Positions 1 through 8,986 are shown, counted from the first letter of the stretch. The stretch is 64,000 bases of DNA from an uncultured Acetatifactor sp. (GCA_947627115.1 CANQUQ010000003.1:62001-126000); one strand, 5' to 3'. Notes: generated from the sequence alone by a model not told the origin. Translations and numbers: made by a program.

Positions 1-2046
1 TGCGTTGATATCCTTGAGCAGGCCCAGCGAGGAATAGCCGCTGCCGAAATCGTCGATCTCAATATCGTATCCCTGCGACTGCAGGTTGTCCAGAGTGTTC
101 AGGATCTCCCGGACATTGTCCATCAGCGCCGACTCCGTGATCTCCAGCTTGAGCCTTTTGATGTCAAAATCGTACTTCTCCGCAAGAGTTCGGAAGGTCT
201 CATAGACATCCAGAAAGAAAAAATCCTTGGTGGATATGTTGACGGAGATGGACAGCTCTTCCTTTCCCCGCTGTTTCCACTCTGCCAGCTTTTTCGCCGC
301 ATTCTCCCACATGTACAGATCCAGCCGGTGGATCAGCCCCGCCTTCTCCAGAATGGGGATAAATACTTCGGGAGGAACAATGCCTTTTTCCGGATGCATC
401 CAGCGGACAAGGGCCTCCGCTCCCACCAGCGAACCGTCGTTGGCGATCTGAGGCTGCAGGAACATGATGAACTGCTTTTCCTCCAGCGCCCTGTCAAAAA
501 CGCCCAGCACTTCCTTTTCCTCCAGGATATGCTGCAGCAGCTCTTCCTTGTAGTAGCAGACGGACCGGTCATAATTGCCCCGGATCGAATCGATCGCCAT
601 CATGGCCTTATCGTACATGGTCCAAACAGGCTCGTTCACATCCGTAATATCATAGACGCCCAGATAGAAATGCAGCTTAAAAGAGCTGGACAGTCCAAGC
701 TCCATGGTCCTGGACATATTTTCCAGGAACTGTTCCTCGTTAAAATATCTTCTCGGCATCAGGGTGCAGAACCGATCCGCAAAAATACGGGTGCTGGCAG
801 AGCTCCCCTGCTCCTGTCTCCGCATCATGTTTGCCTGCGCGGCGAGGAGCCTGTCGCCCGCATCCGTTCCGTAGAGCTCATTGACCATCTTAAAATCCTT
901 AATATTGGAACAGACCATACAGTACGGTTCCGCGGCGTTGGCCAGGATCCTCTTGACCTCCTCCTCAAATGCGCTCCTGTTCCACAGACCGGTAAGCATG
1001 TCGTGGGTCGCTCTGTACTGCTCTATCATATATTTTCTTACCATTTCCGTGCGGTCCTCGAACTGGAAACAGTAGCCCAGATTTCTGCCCTTTTCATCCA
1101 AAAATTTCTGGTAGGTGACATTCAGATGGGTCTTTTGACCGTTATTGGTCACCGTCCGCTCTTCGCTGATTACATTTTCCGGGTTCCCCTGATGCTCCTC
1201 TCTCCACTCCGACAGATACGATTCCGCGATCTCAACGATCTGTGCCTCACCGGCGAACATCTTCTCCGCCACCTGGTTGACGCCAACGCACTTCCCCGCA
1301 TTGTCATAGGCGAACAGCCCGATCACGGAATCACCGATAATGGTGGACTGTATCCTGCGCAGCAGGCCTCTTGGCGAAGCGTACAGCGCAAAATAGCTTA
1401 TGGATATCGCCAGAGTCGCATACAGGATCACGGAATAATCGAACCGTGCCTTCAGGACCGAGCACAGGATATTCACCGCTACCACCGCTGTCATCTGAAA
1501 TAGGATAACGCTGTATTTTCTCTTGTATATGGCCGGCGCCTTGACCAGTCGGTACGCAAAGATGCACAGTATGTATATTGCCAGAGAGTACACAAATATT
1601 CTGTGGAAAATGTACGGCCGTTTCAGCTGCACCTTCCAGTACTGCGTCAAAAAATCCTCCGCCATCTTCGATTCCACTTCAAACATGTGGTGCGTGAAGG
1701 TATTGACGAGGAAGGACAGGGAATCCGCACAGGCCAGAGAACCGATCACACATCTCGGCGCCCTGGACAGGGGCCGTATATTCGTGTAATCGGCGGCGAA
1801 CAGCATCAGGAATACCACCAGCCAGCCCGTGGAAAGGAAGTAAAGTCCGCTCGCAAATACCGCCAGTGCAGCGTATTCAGGCGGCACGAGAACAAAGAAC
1901 ATGTAGCACGATACCGTAAAGGTGGCCATCAGTATCAGCTGGACCACCCTGCCGCGATTCTTGATGTGACTTCTGTTGATAAAGCTTACACACACGAGCA
2001 TTAAAGAAATCAATGCCAGAAGTAGAAATAACAGTACCAGAAACAT
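1..2046 (-). CDS. Membrane-bound EAL-domain c-di-GMP phosphodiesterase with degenerate GGDEF (C-terminus off window)
   Basis: Seen: 682 codons run from the ATG at 2046 to the window edge without a stop. Residues 1 to about 215 are hydrophobic and resemble a seven-helix histidine-kinase-type sensor. A PAS-like stretch follows (about 220-345), then a GGDEF-type domain whose active loop reads ADRF instead of GGDEF (about 423-426), then an EAL domain with EALVRW (544-550), KLEITES and DDFGSGYSSL. Known: EAL domains hydrolyse cyclic di-GMP and degenerate GGDEF domains often only bind GTP or regulate. Inferred: a membrane sensor that lowers c-di-GMP. A consensus promoter lies upstream. The missing C-terminus prevents checking every EAL catalytic residue. 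Confidence 0.88.
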   Translation of the reverse strand, partial: MFLVLLFLLLALISLMLVCVSFINRSHIKNRGRVVQLILMATFTVSCYMFFVLVPPEYAALAVFASGLYFLSTGWLVVFLMLFAADYTNIRPLSRAPRCVIGSLACADSLSFLVNTFTHHMFEVESKMAEDFLTQYWKVQLKRPYIFHRIFVYSLAIYILCIFAYRLVKAPAIYKRKYSVILFQMTAVVAVNILCSVLKARFDYSVILYATLAISISYFALYASPRGLLRRIQSTIIGDSVIGLFAYDNAGKCVGVNQVAEKMFAGEAQIVEIAESYLSEWREEHQGNPENVISEERTVTNNGQKTHLNVTYQKFLDEKGRNLGYCFQFEDRTEMVRKYMIEQYRATHDMLTGLWNRSAFEEEVKRILANAAEPYCMVCSNIKDFKMVNELYGTDAGDRLLAAQANMMRRQEQGSSASTRIFADRFCTLMPRRYFNEEQFLENMSRTMELGLSSSFKLHFYLGVYDITDVNEPVWTMYDKAMMAIDSIRGNYDRSVCYYKEELLQHILEEKEVLGVFDRALEEKQFIMFLQPQIANDGSLVGAEALVRWMHPEKGIVPPEVFIPILEKAGLIHRLDLYMWENAAKKLAEWKQRGKEELSISVNISTKDFFFLDVYETFRTLAEKYDFDIKRLKLEITESALMDNVREILNTLDNLQSQGYDIEIDDFGSGYSSLGLLKDINA

Positions 2047-2084
2047 TTTCTGTCCCCCATGCGACAAAACTATACAGCATAATT

Positions 2085-2113
2085 ATTATAACCGAAAAGC
2101 TGTCTTTTGACAA
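2085..2113 (-). promoter_or_regulatory. Sigma-A-type promoter of the EAL gene
   Basis: Minus strand: TTGTCA (2113-2108), 17-base spacer, TATAAT (2090-2085), about 40 bases before the EAL gene start. Confidence 0.7.
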
Positions 2114-2164
2114 TATACTGCCTCGATCCTTTCTTTCCTGTTCTGCGGTCACCGCAGGTGCCGG

Positions 2165-3067
2165 TCACTTTGATTCCGGGTTGACATGCACCATGATATG
2201 CTTGATCATCGGGAAATTCTTCTCGATTCCCGCGTGCACCTCCTCCGCGATCTCGTGAGCCCTGAACAGGGTATAAGAACCGTCCAGCCTTATTTCGATA
2301 TCCACGTATACTCTGTTGCCAAAGATCCGGGTGTGGAGCGAGTCGATCCCAAGCACCTCCTCCTGCTGCATCACGCATTCATAAATTCGGGCCTCCGTCT
2401 CGTCATCGCAGGAGTGATCCACCATCTTATCCACTGCATCCTTAAAAATGTCATATGCCGCCTTCAGGATGAACAGAAAGATCACAAATCCCGCAACGGA
2501 ATCCATGACGGGAAAGCCAAGTCTTGCTCCCCCGATCCCTATCAGCGCGCCTACGGAGGAAAAAGCGTCCGACCGGTGATGCCAGGCATCCGCCATCAAT
2601 GCGCCGGAGCCGATCTTCTTCGCATAGTATCTCGTGTACCAGTACATGCTTTCCTTGCCGGCGATCGACACGACCGCAGCGATCAGCGCCAGAAGGCCCG
2701 GCGTCTGCAGATCGGCGTAGGCCCCCGAAAAAATATTTTTCAGCGCCCCCGCCCCTATGCCCAGCCCTGTGATAAAAAGGACCATGGACAGCAGGATCGC
2801 CGCCACGCATTCCAGGCGCTCATGACCGTACGGGTGCTCCTTGTCGGCCTCCTTTGAGGAAAGCCTGATCCCTATAATGACCACCACCGTGCTGAAGACA
2901 TCCGATGCGGAGTGGACCGCGTCGCTGACCATGGCGTTTGACTTTGCCACGATACCGGCGGTCAGCTTGAACACCGCCAGGATCAGATTGGCAAGGATCG
3001 TCACCAGGGATACCCTCTCTGCCACCTTTCCAAAATCGTTTGGGACATCTGTGCTCTCTTTTCTCAT
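2165..3067 (-). CDS. Cation diffusion facilitator (CDF) family transporter
   Basis: A 300-residue protein with the CDF signature: six hydrophobic segments, a metal site SDAVHSASD in helix 2 and its partner ADAWHHRSD in helix 5, followed by a C-terminal cytoplasmic domain of about 85 residues ending MIKHIMVHVNP. CDF proteins export divalent metals (Zn, Fe, Mn, Cd) in exchange for protons. The frame is open further upstream, but the start at 3067 (MRKES) fits the family length and leaves room for the divergent promoters. The gene is divergent from the lipid kinase. The substrate cannot be told from the sequence. Confidence 0.92.
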   Translation of the reverse strand: MRKESTDVPNDFGKVAERVSLVTILANLILAVFKLTAGIVAKSNAMVSDAVHSASDVFSTVVVIIGIRLSSKEADKEHPYGHERLECVAAILLSMVLFITGLGIGAGALKNIFSGAYADLQTPGLLALIAAVVSIAGKESMYWYTRYYAKKIGSGALMADAWHHRSDAFSSVGALIGIGGARLGFPVMDSVAGFVIFLFILKAAYDIFKDAVDKMVDHSCDDETEARIYECVMQQEEVLGIDSLHTRIFGNRVYVDIEIRLDGSYTLFRAHEIAEEVHAGIEKNFPMIKHIMVHVNPESK

Positions 3068-3151
3068 GACTCTCTCTTCTCTCAGAGCGGCTGTCCCCGG
3101 ATCCTTTAAGAGCGGTCCGGACAGTCCGCTGTACACTATAGTATTATTATT

Positions 3152-3180
3152 AAGATAACTTCTGGCGCGGCTTCTGTCAA
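3152..3180 (-). promoter_or_regulatory. Promoter of the CDF transporter gene
   Basis: Minus strand: TTGACA (3180-3175), 17-base spacer, TATCTT (3157-3152), about 85 bases before the chosen ATG. It supports the internal start over the longer frame, which would begin upstream of this promoter. Confidence 0.65.
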
Positions 3181-3218
3181 CTTTTTCAGACTGTCCGGGC
3201 ATGGGACCGAACACGTTG

Positions 3219-3247
3219 TTGACCGTTGTCCAAGGATGCGATATACT
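3219..3247 (+). promoter_or_regulatory. Promoter of the lipid kinase gene
   Basis: TTGACC (3219-3224), 17-base spacer, TATACT (3242-3247), followed by a GAAGGAG ribosome site and the ATG at 3306. Confidence 0.7.
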
Positions 3248-3305
3248 GATTTCGGAACGGAAACATACGGTTCGCAGAACCACATGATAAAGTGAAGGAG
3301 CACCT

Positions 3306-4247
3306 ATGTACCACATTATTGTAAACCCCGCTTCCCGCTCAGGCAGAGGTATGCGGATATGGAAAAAACAGATAAAGCCTGCACTTCTGAGAGAAGGAAC
3401 AGCCTACAAATGCTATTTCACAAGGAAGGGCGGAGACGCCGCCAAAATCGCCGGCAGGATCTTCTCCTCCGTCCCTGATAGGCCCATATCGCTGATCGTA
3501 CTGGGCGGAGACGGCACCATGAACGAGGTGGTCCAGGGAATTCCCGAAACGGACCGTGCCGTCATCGGTTACATTCCCACCGGCTCCAGCAACGATCTTG
3601 CCAGAGATCTGGGCATTCCGTTCTCGCCCACGGCTGCTCTGGAGCTGATCCTGCACAGGGGGCGGCCTCATCCCACGGATCTGGGCTCCGTCACATATAC
3701 CGACGGCAGGCGGCAGCTCTTTTGCGTCAGCTGCGGACTGGGCTATGACGCCGCAGTCTGCGAGGAGGTACAGCGCTCGCGGCTCAAGACTGCACTGAAC
3801 GCACTGGGCCTGGGAAAACTGGCCTATCTCGGCATCGCTCTGAAACAGTTGTTCACCTCCCGGACCGTGCCCGGCAGACTGACTCTGGACGGCGGTCCCA
3901 CCATAGATCTCGGAAACGTGCTCTTCCTCACAGGCATGATCCACCGGTTCGAGGGCGGCGGCTTCATGTTCTGCCCCCACGCCGACGATGCGGACGGTTA
4001 TCTGGATCTGTGCGTCGTGGGCGATCTGCCCAGACTGCTGGTGCTGTTCGCCCTTCCCACCGCCTTTCGAGGAAAGCATTACCGATTCCGGGGCGTCACT
4101 CCCTACAGGGCCAGACAGTTCGTTCTGGAGACCGCAGCGCCGCTCTGGGCACATACGGACGGAGAGGTGACCCGCAAGACGAACAGGATCACCGTATCCT
4201 GCCTGCACCATGCCCTGCAGATCATCCGGCCCGAAATAAAACCTTAA
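3306..4247 (+). CDS. Diacylglycerol kinase / YegS-like lipid kinase
   Basis: A 313-residue protein of the diacylglycerol-kinase catalytic superfamily. It opens with YHIIVNPASRSGRG, carries the nucleotide-binding GGDGTMNEVVQG at about residue 77 and PTGSSNDLARDLG at about residue 99, and has the family's C-terminal beta-rich lipid-binding half. Members phosphorylate diacylglycerol or related lipids using ATP. The next gene, on the same strand, is a PAP2 phosphatase. Together they could run opposite steps of lipid phosphate metabolism, but this is inference from adjacency. The start is set by the promoter and by a GAAGGAG site just upstream. Confidence 0.92.
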   Translation: MYHIIVNPASRSGRGMRIWKKQIKPALLREGTAYKCYFTRKGGDAAKIAGRIFSSVPDRPISLIVLGGDGTMNEVVQGIPETDRAVIGYIPTGSSNDLARDLGIPFSPTAALELILHRGRPHPTDLGSVTYTDGRRQLFCVSCGLGYDAAVCEEVQRSRLKTALNALGLGKLAYLGIALKQLFTSRTVPGRLTLDGGPTIDLGNVLFLTGMIHRFEGGGFMFCPHADDADGYLDLCVVGDLPRLLVLFALPTAFRGKHYRFRGVTPYRARQFVLETAAPLWAHTDGEVTRKTNRITVSCLHHALQIIRPEIKP

Positions 4248-4284
4248 GGATTTCTAAATATTTAGGAAAAAGTACAAAAAACAA

Positions 4285-4312
4285 TTGAATTTTTAATTTT
4301 TCAGACTATACT
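4285..4312 (+). promoter_or_regulatory. Promoter of the PAP2 gene
   Basis: TTGAAT (4285-4290), 16-base AT-rich spacer, TATACT (4307-4312), about 37 bases before the ATG at 4350. The PAP2 gene therefore has its own promoter despite following the kinase. Confidence 0.6.
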
Positions 4313-4349
4313 ATAGTTGTAATTAAGAACAGGAAAGGTACGGTCTGAG

Positions 4350-5015
4350 ATGAAAAAGCTGAAGGATCTGTTCACACGGTACAGACACGGCGCCGCAATG
4401 CTGGTGTTCATGGCCGTCTATATGATATGGTTCGCACAGTTGGAGGACAATGTGAAGACATACCGGTTAATACATCTGGCAGTGGACGATCATATCCCCT
4501 TTTGTGAAGTGTTCATCGTTCCCTACCTTCTGTGGTTCGTCTATGTGGCGGGCGTGGTGATATATTTAGTGCTTAAAAATAAGCAGGAGTATTATAGATC
4601 CTGTGTCTTCCTGATGACCGGCATGACCGTCTTTCTGATTATTTCCACCCTGTGGCCCAACGGTCATGACCTGCGGCCTGCGGTACTGCCCAGGGACAAT
4701 GTGTTTTCGGATCTGGTAGCACTGCTCTGGCGGACGGATACTCCCACCAACCTGTGGCCCAGCATCCATGTGTACAATTCTCTCGGCGCCTACTTCGCCG
4801 TGATGCACTGTAAAGAGCTGGCCGACCGGAAGGGAATCCGGATCGGTGCCCTGCTGTTGACAGTATCCATCATTCTGTCCACTATGCTGTTGAAGCAGCA
4901 CTCGGTCTTCGACGTGGTCACGGGCCTGATAATGGGCGGTGTGATGTACATCCTGGTATACAGTACAGAATGGAGCCTTGCCCCCTCGTTGCGGAAGCGT
5001 CATGCCGCACAGTGA
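4350..5015 (+). CDS. PAP2-family membrane phosphatase
   Basis: A 221-residue membrane protein with about six hydrophobic segments. The PAP2 motifs are slightly altered: RPAVLPRDN stands for motif 1, PSIHVYNS for the usual PSGH (motif 2), and KQHSVFDVVTG for motif 3 with the catalytic His and its Asp partner. The family removes phosphate from lipid phosphates such as phosphatidate or undecaprenyl pyrophosphate at the membrane. It follows the lipid kinase on the same strand and ends at a strong terminator. The PSGH to PSIH change is common in Clostridia homologues. Confidence 0.85.
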   Translation: MKKLKDLFTRYRHGAAMLVFMAVYMIWFAQLEDNVKTYRLIHLAVDDHIPFCEVFIVPYLLWFVYVAGVVIYLVLKNKQEYYRSCVFLMTGMTVFLIISTLWPNGHDLRPAVLPRDNVFSDLVALLWRTDTPTNLWPSIHVYNSLGAYFAVMHCKELADRKGIRIGALLLTVSIILSTMLLKQHSVFDVVTGLIMGGVMYILVYSTEWSLAPSLRKRHAAQ

Positions 5016-5045
5016 ATGCAGATAAAGTGACCGAAGATAAAGAAA

Positions 5046-5076
5046 AACACCTCGGATTCCGGAAATCCGAGGTGTT
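5046..5076. terminator. Bidirectional terminator between PAP2 and glycosyltransferase genes
   Basis: A perfect 13-base-pair hairpin (arms 5046-5058 and 5064-5076, 5-base loop) with T-rich flanks on both strands. It can end the plus-strand PAP2 transcript and the opposing glycosyltransferase transcript. Confidence 0.85.
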
Positions 5077-5085
5077 CTTTTCTAT

Positions 5086-5129
5086 GAGGAAGCTCTCAAT
5101 TAAATTTGAGGAAGCTCTCAATTAAATTT
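5086..5129. repeat. 22-bp exact tandem duplication at the glycosyltransferase 3' end
   Basis: Positions 5086-5107 and 5108-5129 are identical and directly adjacent. The second copy contains the last codons and stop of the glycosyltransferase gene, so the first copy is a duplicated gene end lying outside the frame. It looks like a recent slippage event. Confidence 0.9.
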
Positions 5130-6146
5130 AAATATCTTCTGGCAGAGCTTGTAGGCGCTCACGGAAATCTCACGGCCTCCCCGTCCCGGAAGATTCATGG
5201 TGCCGCCCATAATGCCGTTGCGCATCCAGATGAAGAGCCTCCGGTCCCTGTCCTTCAGGTACTGCCACAATTCCTTTTTCTTCGCCAGGTTCTCCTCGGT
5301 CCCGGACCGGATCAGGAGCACGGAGGACACCGTGGTGATGATCTCCAGATAATTGCGCATGTACTGATATTTTCGCTTGTTCCGCATGATCTCCGGCTTT
5401 TTCTCCACCAGATAATCGATCATCCTCTTATTCACTCTCAGCTGTTGGTCGATCCGGGCGATCATGACATCCTCGTGGACGGACTGATCCTCTCTACCGA
5501 TGTAGTACCGATACAAATTCACGTCCAGATAGTACATGTTCTTCACATAGGGAAGAGGCTCAAAAACATACAGGTTGTCGACATAGAAGGTGTGCTCCGG
5601 CAGCTTCAGCCCGCACTCCTTCAGTATTCTGGTGCGGAAAATGACAGAGTGCATCAGAATGTAGTGCCCCTTCATAAAGTGATGGCAGTCGTCCCAGGTG
5701 AACATTGTGTCCACGGGGAGGGTGTGGCGGTAGTGAATGACCTTTTTACGCCTCTCGCCTTCCTTTTCATAGACGTAATTGCAGATCAGCATGTCCAGCG
5801 CACTGCCCCCGCCCGCGAGCTCACGGAGCGTAGCCAGCACCTTTTGATATGCGTCTTCCTTCAGCCAGTCATCACTGTCTACGACCTTGAAATAAATTCC
5901 GGTGGCAGCTTCGATTCCCGCATTTACCGCGGAACCGTGTCCGCCGTTCTCCTTGTGGATCACACGCACGATTCCGGGATATCTGGACGCATATTCGTCC
6001 GCTATCTCAGGGGTGCGGTCCCTGTCGGAACCGTCGTCCACAATGATAAGCTCTACGTCCTCGCCGCCGACCAGCAGCGATTCAATACATTTTCTCATAT
6101 ACGCTTCGGAATTATAACAAGGTATTGCTATGGACAGCAGCTTCAC
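5118..6146 (-). CDS. Family 2 glycosyltransferase
   Basis: A 342-residue protein with the GT-A fold of family 2 at its N-terminus: LSIAIPCYNSEAYMRKCI, the donor-binding IIVDDGSDRDRTPEIA, KENGGHGSAVNAGIEAATG, and the metal-binding KVVDSDDWL. The C-terminal half is basic and lacks clear membrane helices. The family transfers sugars from nucleotide donors to polysaccharides or lipids; acceptor unknown. It starts with GTG, and GTGA overlaps the stop of the upstream SfsA-MutY gene, so the two are translationally coupled. Its 3' end is duplicated (see the 22-bp repeat). Confidence 0.9.
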   Translation of the reverse strand: MKLLSIAIPCYNSEAYMRKCIESLLVGGEDVELIIVDDGSDRDRTPEIADEYASRYPGIVRVIHKENGGHGSAVNAGIEAATGIYFKVVDSDDWLKEDAYQKVLATLRELAGGGSALDMLICNYVYEKEGERRKKVIHYRHTLPVDTMFTWDDCHHFMKGHYILMHSVIFRTRILKECGLKLPEHTFYVDNLYVFEPLPYVKNMYYLDVNLYRYYIGREDQSVHEDVMIARIDQQLRVNKRMIDYLVEKKPEIMRNKRKYQYMRNYLEIITTVSSVLLIRSGTEENLAKKKELWQYLKDRDRRLFIWMRNGIMGGTMNLPGRGGREISVSAYKLCQKIFKFN

Positions 6147-7981
6147 GTTATATCCTCCTTTTTGCCGTTCTTCTCTTTTCCCTGCCGCATGTTCAGATAT
6201 TTGGCATAAGCATGAAATGCCGAAGGAATGGGATATTTCTCTCTGGTCTCCTCCGGCCGGATATAGATCCAGTCGCGGACATCGTCTCCCGGCTGTCCAT
6301 GCTCCAGCTCATCCACGCGAACCATGTACCCCGCCATATGCCATTCCCGATGTGTAAAGATGTGCTTTGCATCCTCCAGGGGCTGTATCCTCAACACCTT
6401 TATACCGTTGGCATCCAGGTATCGCACCACTTCCTCCGCAGTGCAGAACCCGGCGAGAGAGGGAAATTCGTACATTCCTCCCAGCAGCCCGCCCGCAGGC
6501 CGCTTTCTGATGGCGGCCCTGTTCTCATCCCGGATGACCAGGATCGTCTTTTCCTCTATCCTCCTTGGCCTTTTGCCTGCCTTTTTGGGATACTCCGCCT
6601 GCACGCCCTCACCGCGGGCCAGACAGAGCTCCGCCAGAGGACAGCTCCCGCACAGGGGCTCACCGTTGGGAATACAGACACATGCCCCCAGCTCCATCAT
6701 AGCTTGATTAAAATCACCGGGACGCCCGGCCGGCATCACCTCCGCCAGATCCCGTTCCACCGACGCCTTCACTTTGCCGTCGGAGATCAGACGGCCGTCT
6801 TTCCTGAGCCTGGATACCACGCGCAGCACGTTGCCGTCCACCGCAGGCACGGATCTGCCGTAAGCGATGGAGGCGATAGCTCCCGCGGTATAGCTTCCGA
6901 TCCCCTTCAGCTTTAGTAGCTCGTCATAGGAGTCCGGCATCCGTCCGCCGTAGTCCTGCCGTATCTGCCTGGCGGCCAGCTGGAGATTGCGCACTCTGTT
7001 ATAGTAGCCGAGCCCTTCCCAAAGCTTTAGGAGCTGCTCCTCCGGCGCGTCCGCCAGAGACTCAATATCCGGCAGTGCCCGCATGAATCTCTCAAAATAA
7101 GGCTTGACGGCCTCCACTCTTGTCTGCTGCAGCATGATCTCGGAGACCCACACTCGGTAGGGCGTAGGGTCTTCCCGCCAGGGAAGGATCCGCCTATGTT
7201 CATCATACCACAGCAGGAGAGGTTTTTGAATGGCCGAAAGCGCATTTATGCTTAAGGTTTTCTTAATATCCGCTGAATTTTCCCTCAAGAGCTCTTTTCC
7301 CTCCAGATTTACGGGAACAGGGCTGCCTATCTCCATGGAATCCGGCGTCACCTTACAGTCATATGCCAGGATCTCCACGCCCTCCCCCGCGGCGCGGCCC
7401 AGAATTTCCGCGAACTCAGGATGGGTCTTCCGGTTCGGCGTAAAATATCTGACCCGCTCCATCTGGATCACGAACAGCACGAACACGCGGTAGCCGTCCC
7501 GCTTTGCAGCGATCAGTTCTCCCACGTGCTTTACCGCCCTGTCCGAGGGCGCATCCGGAAAGCTCACCACGCCGGCATCCTCCAGCGTGACTCCCTTCAC
7601 CTCTATAAATATTTTCTCCCGGCCGGCCTCCACATAAAAATCGAACCGCGAATTTCCATATTTTGTCTCCGGCCGCACCAGGCTCACATCCGGAAAAAGT
7701 CCCCCGGCCCGCAGCCATTCCTCCGCCGCCTTATTCGGCGCCTGGGAATCCATATTGACGGTGCGCCCGTTCTTTTCCACCGCCACCAGATCGTAGCGGG
7801 TGGAGCGGGCCGGGCTGTCGCTCCTCTCCAGATAGACTTTTGCATCCGGGACAAGCAGCTCCCTGCATCTTCCCGTGTTCTTGACATGGACCGTCTCCAC
7901 CCGTCCGTCCAGCTCCACCCTGGCCACAAAACGGTTGAGGCGTTCCAGAAAACACCCCTCCGCGATATTACTGTAATGCAT
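6143..7981 (-). CDS. SfsA nuclease-MutY adenine glycosylase fusion
   Basis: One 612-residue frame joins two families. Residues 1-235 are SfsA, a DNA/RNA nuclease of the PD-(D/E)XK type, with LVPDAKVYLE, SRFDFYVEAG (111-120) and EVKGVTL (127-133). Residues about 245-612 are MutY, which removes adenine mispaired with 8-oxoguanine: catalytic Glu281 in SEIMLQQT, helix-hairpin-helix LKGIGSYTAGAIA, Asp382 in AVDGNV, iron-sulfur cysteines 436, 444, 447 and 453, then a NUDIX-like C-terminal domain. The ATG at 7981 is preferred because it does not overlap the upstream gene. No internal stop or ribosome site separates the halves. It couples by GTGA overlap to the glycosyltransferase. Confidence 0.92.
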   Translation of the reverse strand: MHYSNIAEGCFLERLNRFVARVELDGRVETVHVKNTGRCRELLVPDAKVYLERSDSPARSTRYDLVAVEKNGRTVNMDSQAPNKAAEEWLRAGGLFPDVSLVRPETKYGNSRFDFYVEAGREKIFIEVKGVTLEDAGVVSFPDAPSDRAVKHVGELIAAKRDGYRVFVLFVIQMERVRYFTPNRKTHPEFAEILGRAAGEGVEILAYDCKVTPDSMEIGSPVPVNLEGKELLRENSADIKKTLSINALSAIQKPLLLWYDEHRRILPWREDPTPYRVWVSEIMLQQTRVEAVKPYFERFMRALPDIESLADAPEEQLLKLWEGLGYYNRVRNLQLAARQIRQDYGGRMPDSYDELLKLKGIGSYTAGAIASIAYGRSVPAVDGNVLRVVSRLRKDGRLISDGKVKASVERDLAEVMPAGRPGDFNQAMMELGACVCIPNGEPLCGSCPLAELCLARGEGVQAEYPKKAGKRPRRIEEKTILVIRDENRAAIRKRPAGGLLGGMYEFPSLAGFCTAEEVVRYLDANGIKVLRIQPLEDAKHIFTHREWHMAGYMVRVDELEHGQPGDDVRDWIYIRPEETREKYPIPSAFHAYAKYLNMRQGKEKNGKKEDIT

Positions 7982-8003
7982 TACCCGTTTTCTCCTCTGC
8001 CGC

Positions 8004-8942
8004 TCAAATCTCTGCGGCCTGCTCAAAATGCCGCATCACGCCCGCGCTGCTGTAAGGGACTCTGGCCGCCGGCACCTCCTGCGCCGCGCTCAGGGCATGC
8101 ACCGACTGATCGTCAAAAAATATCTGCGCCCCGAAAGCCTTCAGCACGTCCTTCTTCTCCAATCCCCCCAGGAAGAAGGCTTCGTCCACCCGCACATTCC
8201 AGGCGCGCATAGTGCGTATGACCCGTTCGTGGGCAGGCGCACATCTGGATGTCACCAGCGCAGTCCTGATCGGACAGTTTTCCGGTCCGAGCTCCCTCTG
8301 GAGATCGGACAGCTTTTTCAGAAAATTTGCAAAGGGCCCTTCCGCCAGCGGCTCCCGCGCATGAGCTCTCTCGTTCTCCTCAAATGCATCGAGTCCCTTT
8401 TCCTTAAAGATCATCTCCGACTCGTCGGCGAACAGGACCGCGTCCCCGTCAAAGGCCATCCTGATCTGGGATGTGGGCATAGGGATCACTCTGGCCGTGC
8501 AGTCGGTACAGATGATGCCCGCGGCGATACCGCTGTCAATCGCACACTGCACATCATCCTCGTAGGCCGACAGAAAAAGATCCGTGTGAAAGGCCGTCAG
8601 GTAGGGCGCCAGCGATGCGCCGCTCGCAAGCACTGCCCTGGTGATGGGCAATCCGTAATGGGCGATGGCATTGAACACTCTCAGGGAGGTGTCGGGACTG
8701 TTCCGGGACATGACGATGACCTCCACCAGATTCCTGCCCCCGCCGCGATCGTTCAGCCGCAGCAGAGATTTGATCAGCTGAAATCCCGGCCCCGGCTTCA
8801 GGATGTCCTGCTCATGCTCCACCTGATACCTGCAGTATGCCTCCAGTCCCTGTTTCTCAAATATCTCATTCTCCGCCGTCAGGTCGAACAGAGCTCTGGA
8901 AGAAACACCTATTACCATTTTATTGTCCAGATCGTATGCCAT
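8004..8942 (-). CDS. 5'-nucleotidase (cytosolic type-1-like family)
   Basis: A 312-residue protein that reads as the NT5C1-like 5'-nucleotidase family: MVIGVSSRALFDLTAENEIF at the N-terminus, VEVIVMSRNSPDTSLRVFNA, the FDGDAVLFADESE box and RTALVTSRCAPAHERVI. These enzymes dephosphorylate nucleoside monophosphates in the cytosol. The start at 8942 has an excellent AGGAGGG site seven bases upstream; the longer frame does not. It ends 22 bases before the SfsA-MutY gene and is probably in the same transcript. Exact substrate preference is not visible. Confidence 0.88.
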   Translation of the reverse strand: MAYDLDNKMVIGVSSRALFDLTAENEIFEKQGLEAYCRYQVEHEQDILKPGPGFQLIKSLLRLNDRGGGRNLVEVIVMSRNSPDTSLRVFNAIAHYGLPITRAVLASGASLAPYLTAFHTDLFLSAYEDDVQCAIDSGIAAGIICTDCTARVIPMPTSQIRMAFDGDAVLFADESEMIFKEKGLDAFEENERAHAREPLAEGPFANFLKKLSDLQRELGPENCPIRTALVTSRCAPAHERVIRTMRAWNVRVDEAFFLGGLEKKDVLKAFGAQIFFDDQSVHALSAAQEVPAARVPYSSAGVMRHFEQAAEI

Positions 8943-8986
8943 ATGCCGCTCCCTCCTGTCTTGCGCATTTAAAGGGAGGACACCTT

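Noticed and set aside
320..460. Pentapeptide-repeat reading of the phosphoesterase LSGA segments (residue positions about 326-340)
   Set aside because: Only one short LSGA-like stretch is present; the repeated feature is the F-rich NGD motif, not a pentapeptide coil.
328..1503. Long plus-strand open frame opposite the EAL gene
   Set aside because: Shadow of the EAL gene; no ribosome site, and its translation lacks any family signature.
3306..5015. Lipid kinase and PAP2 as one operon
   Set aside because: PAP2 has its own good promoter in the 100-base gap, so a shared transcript is not needed, though read-through is possible.
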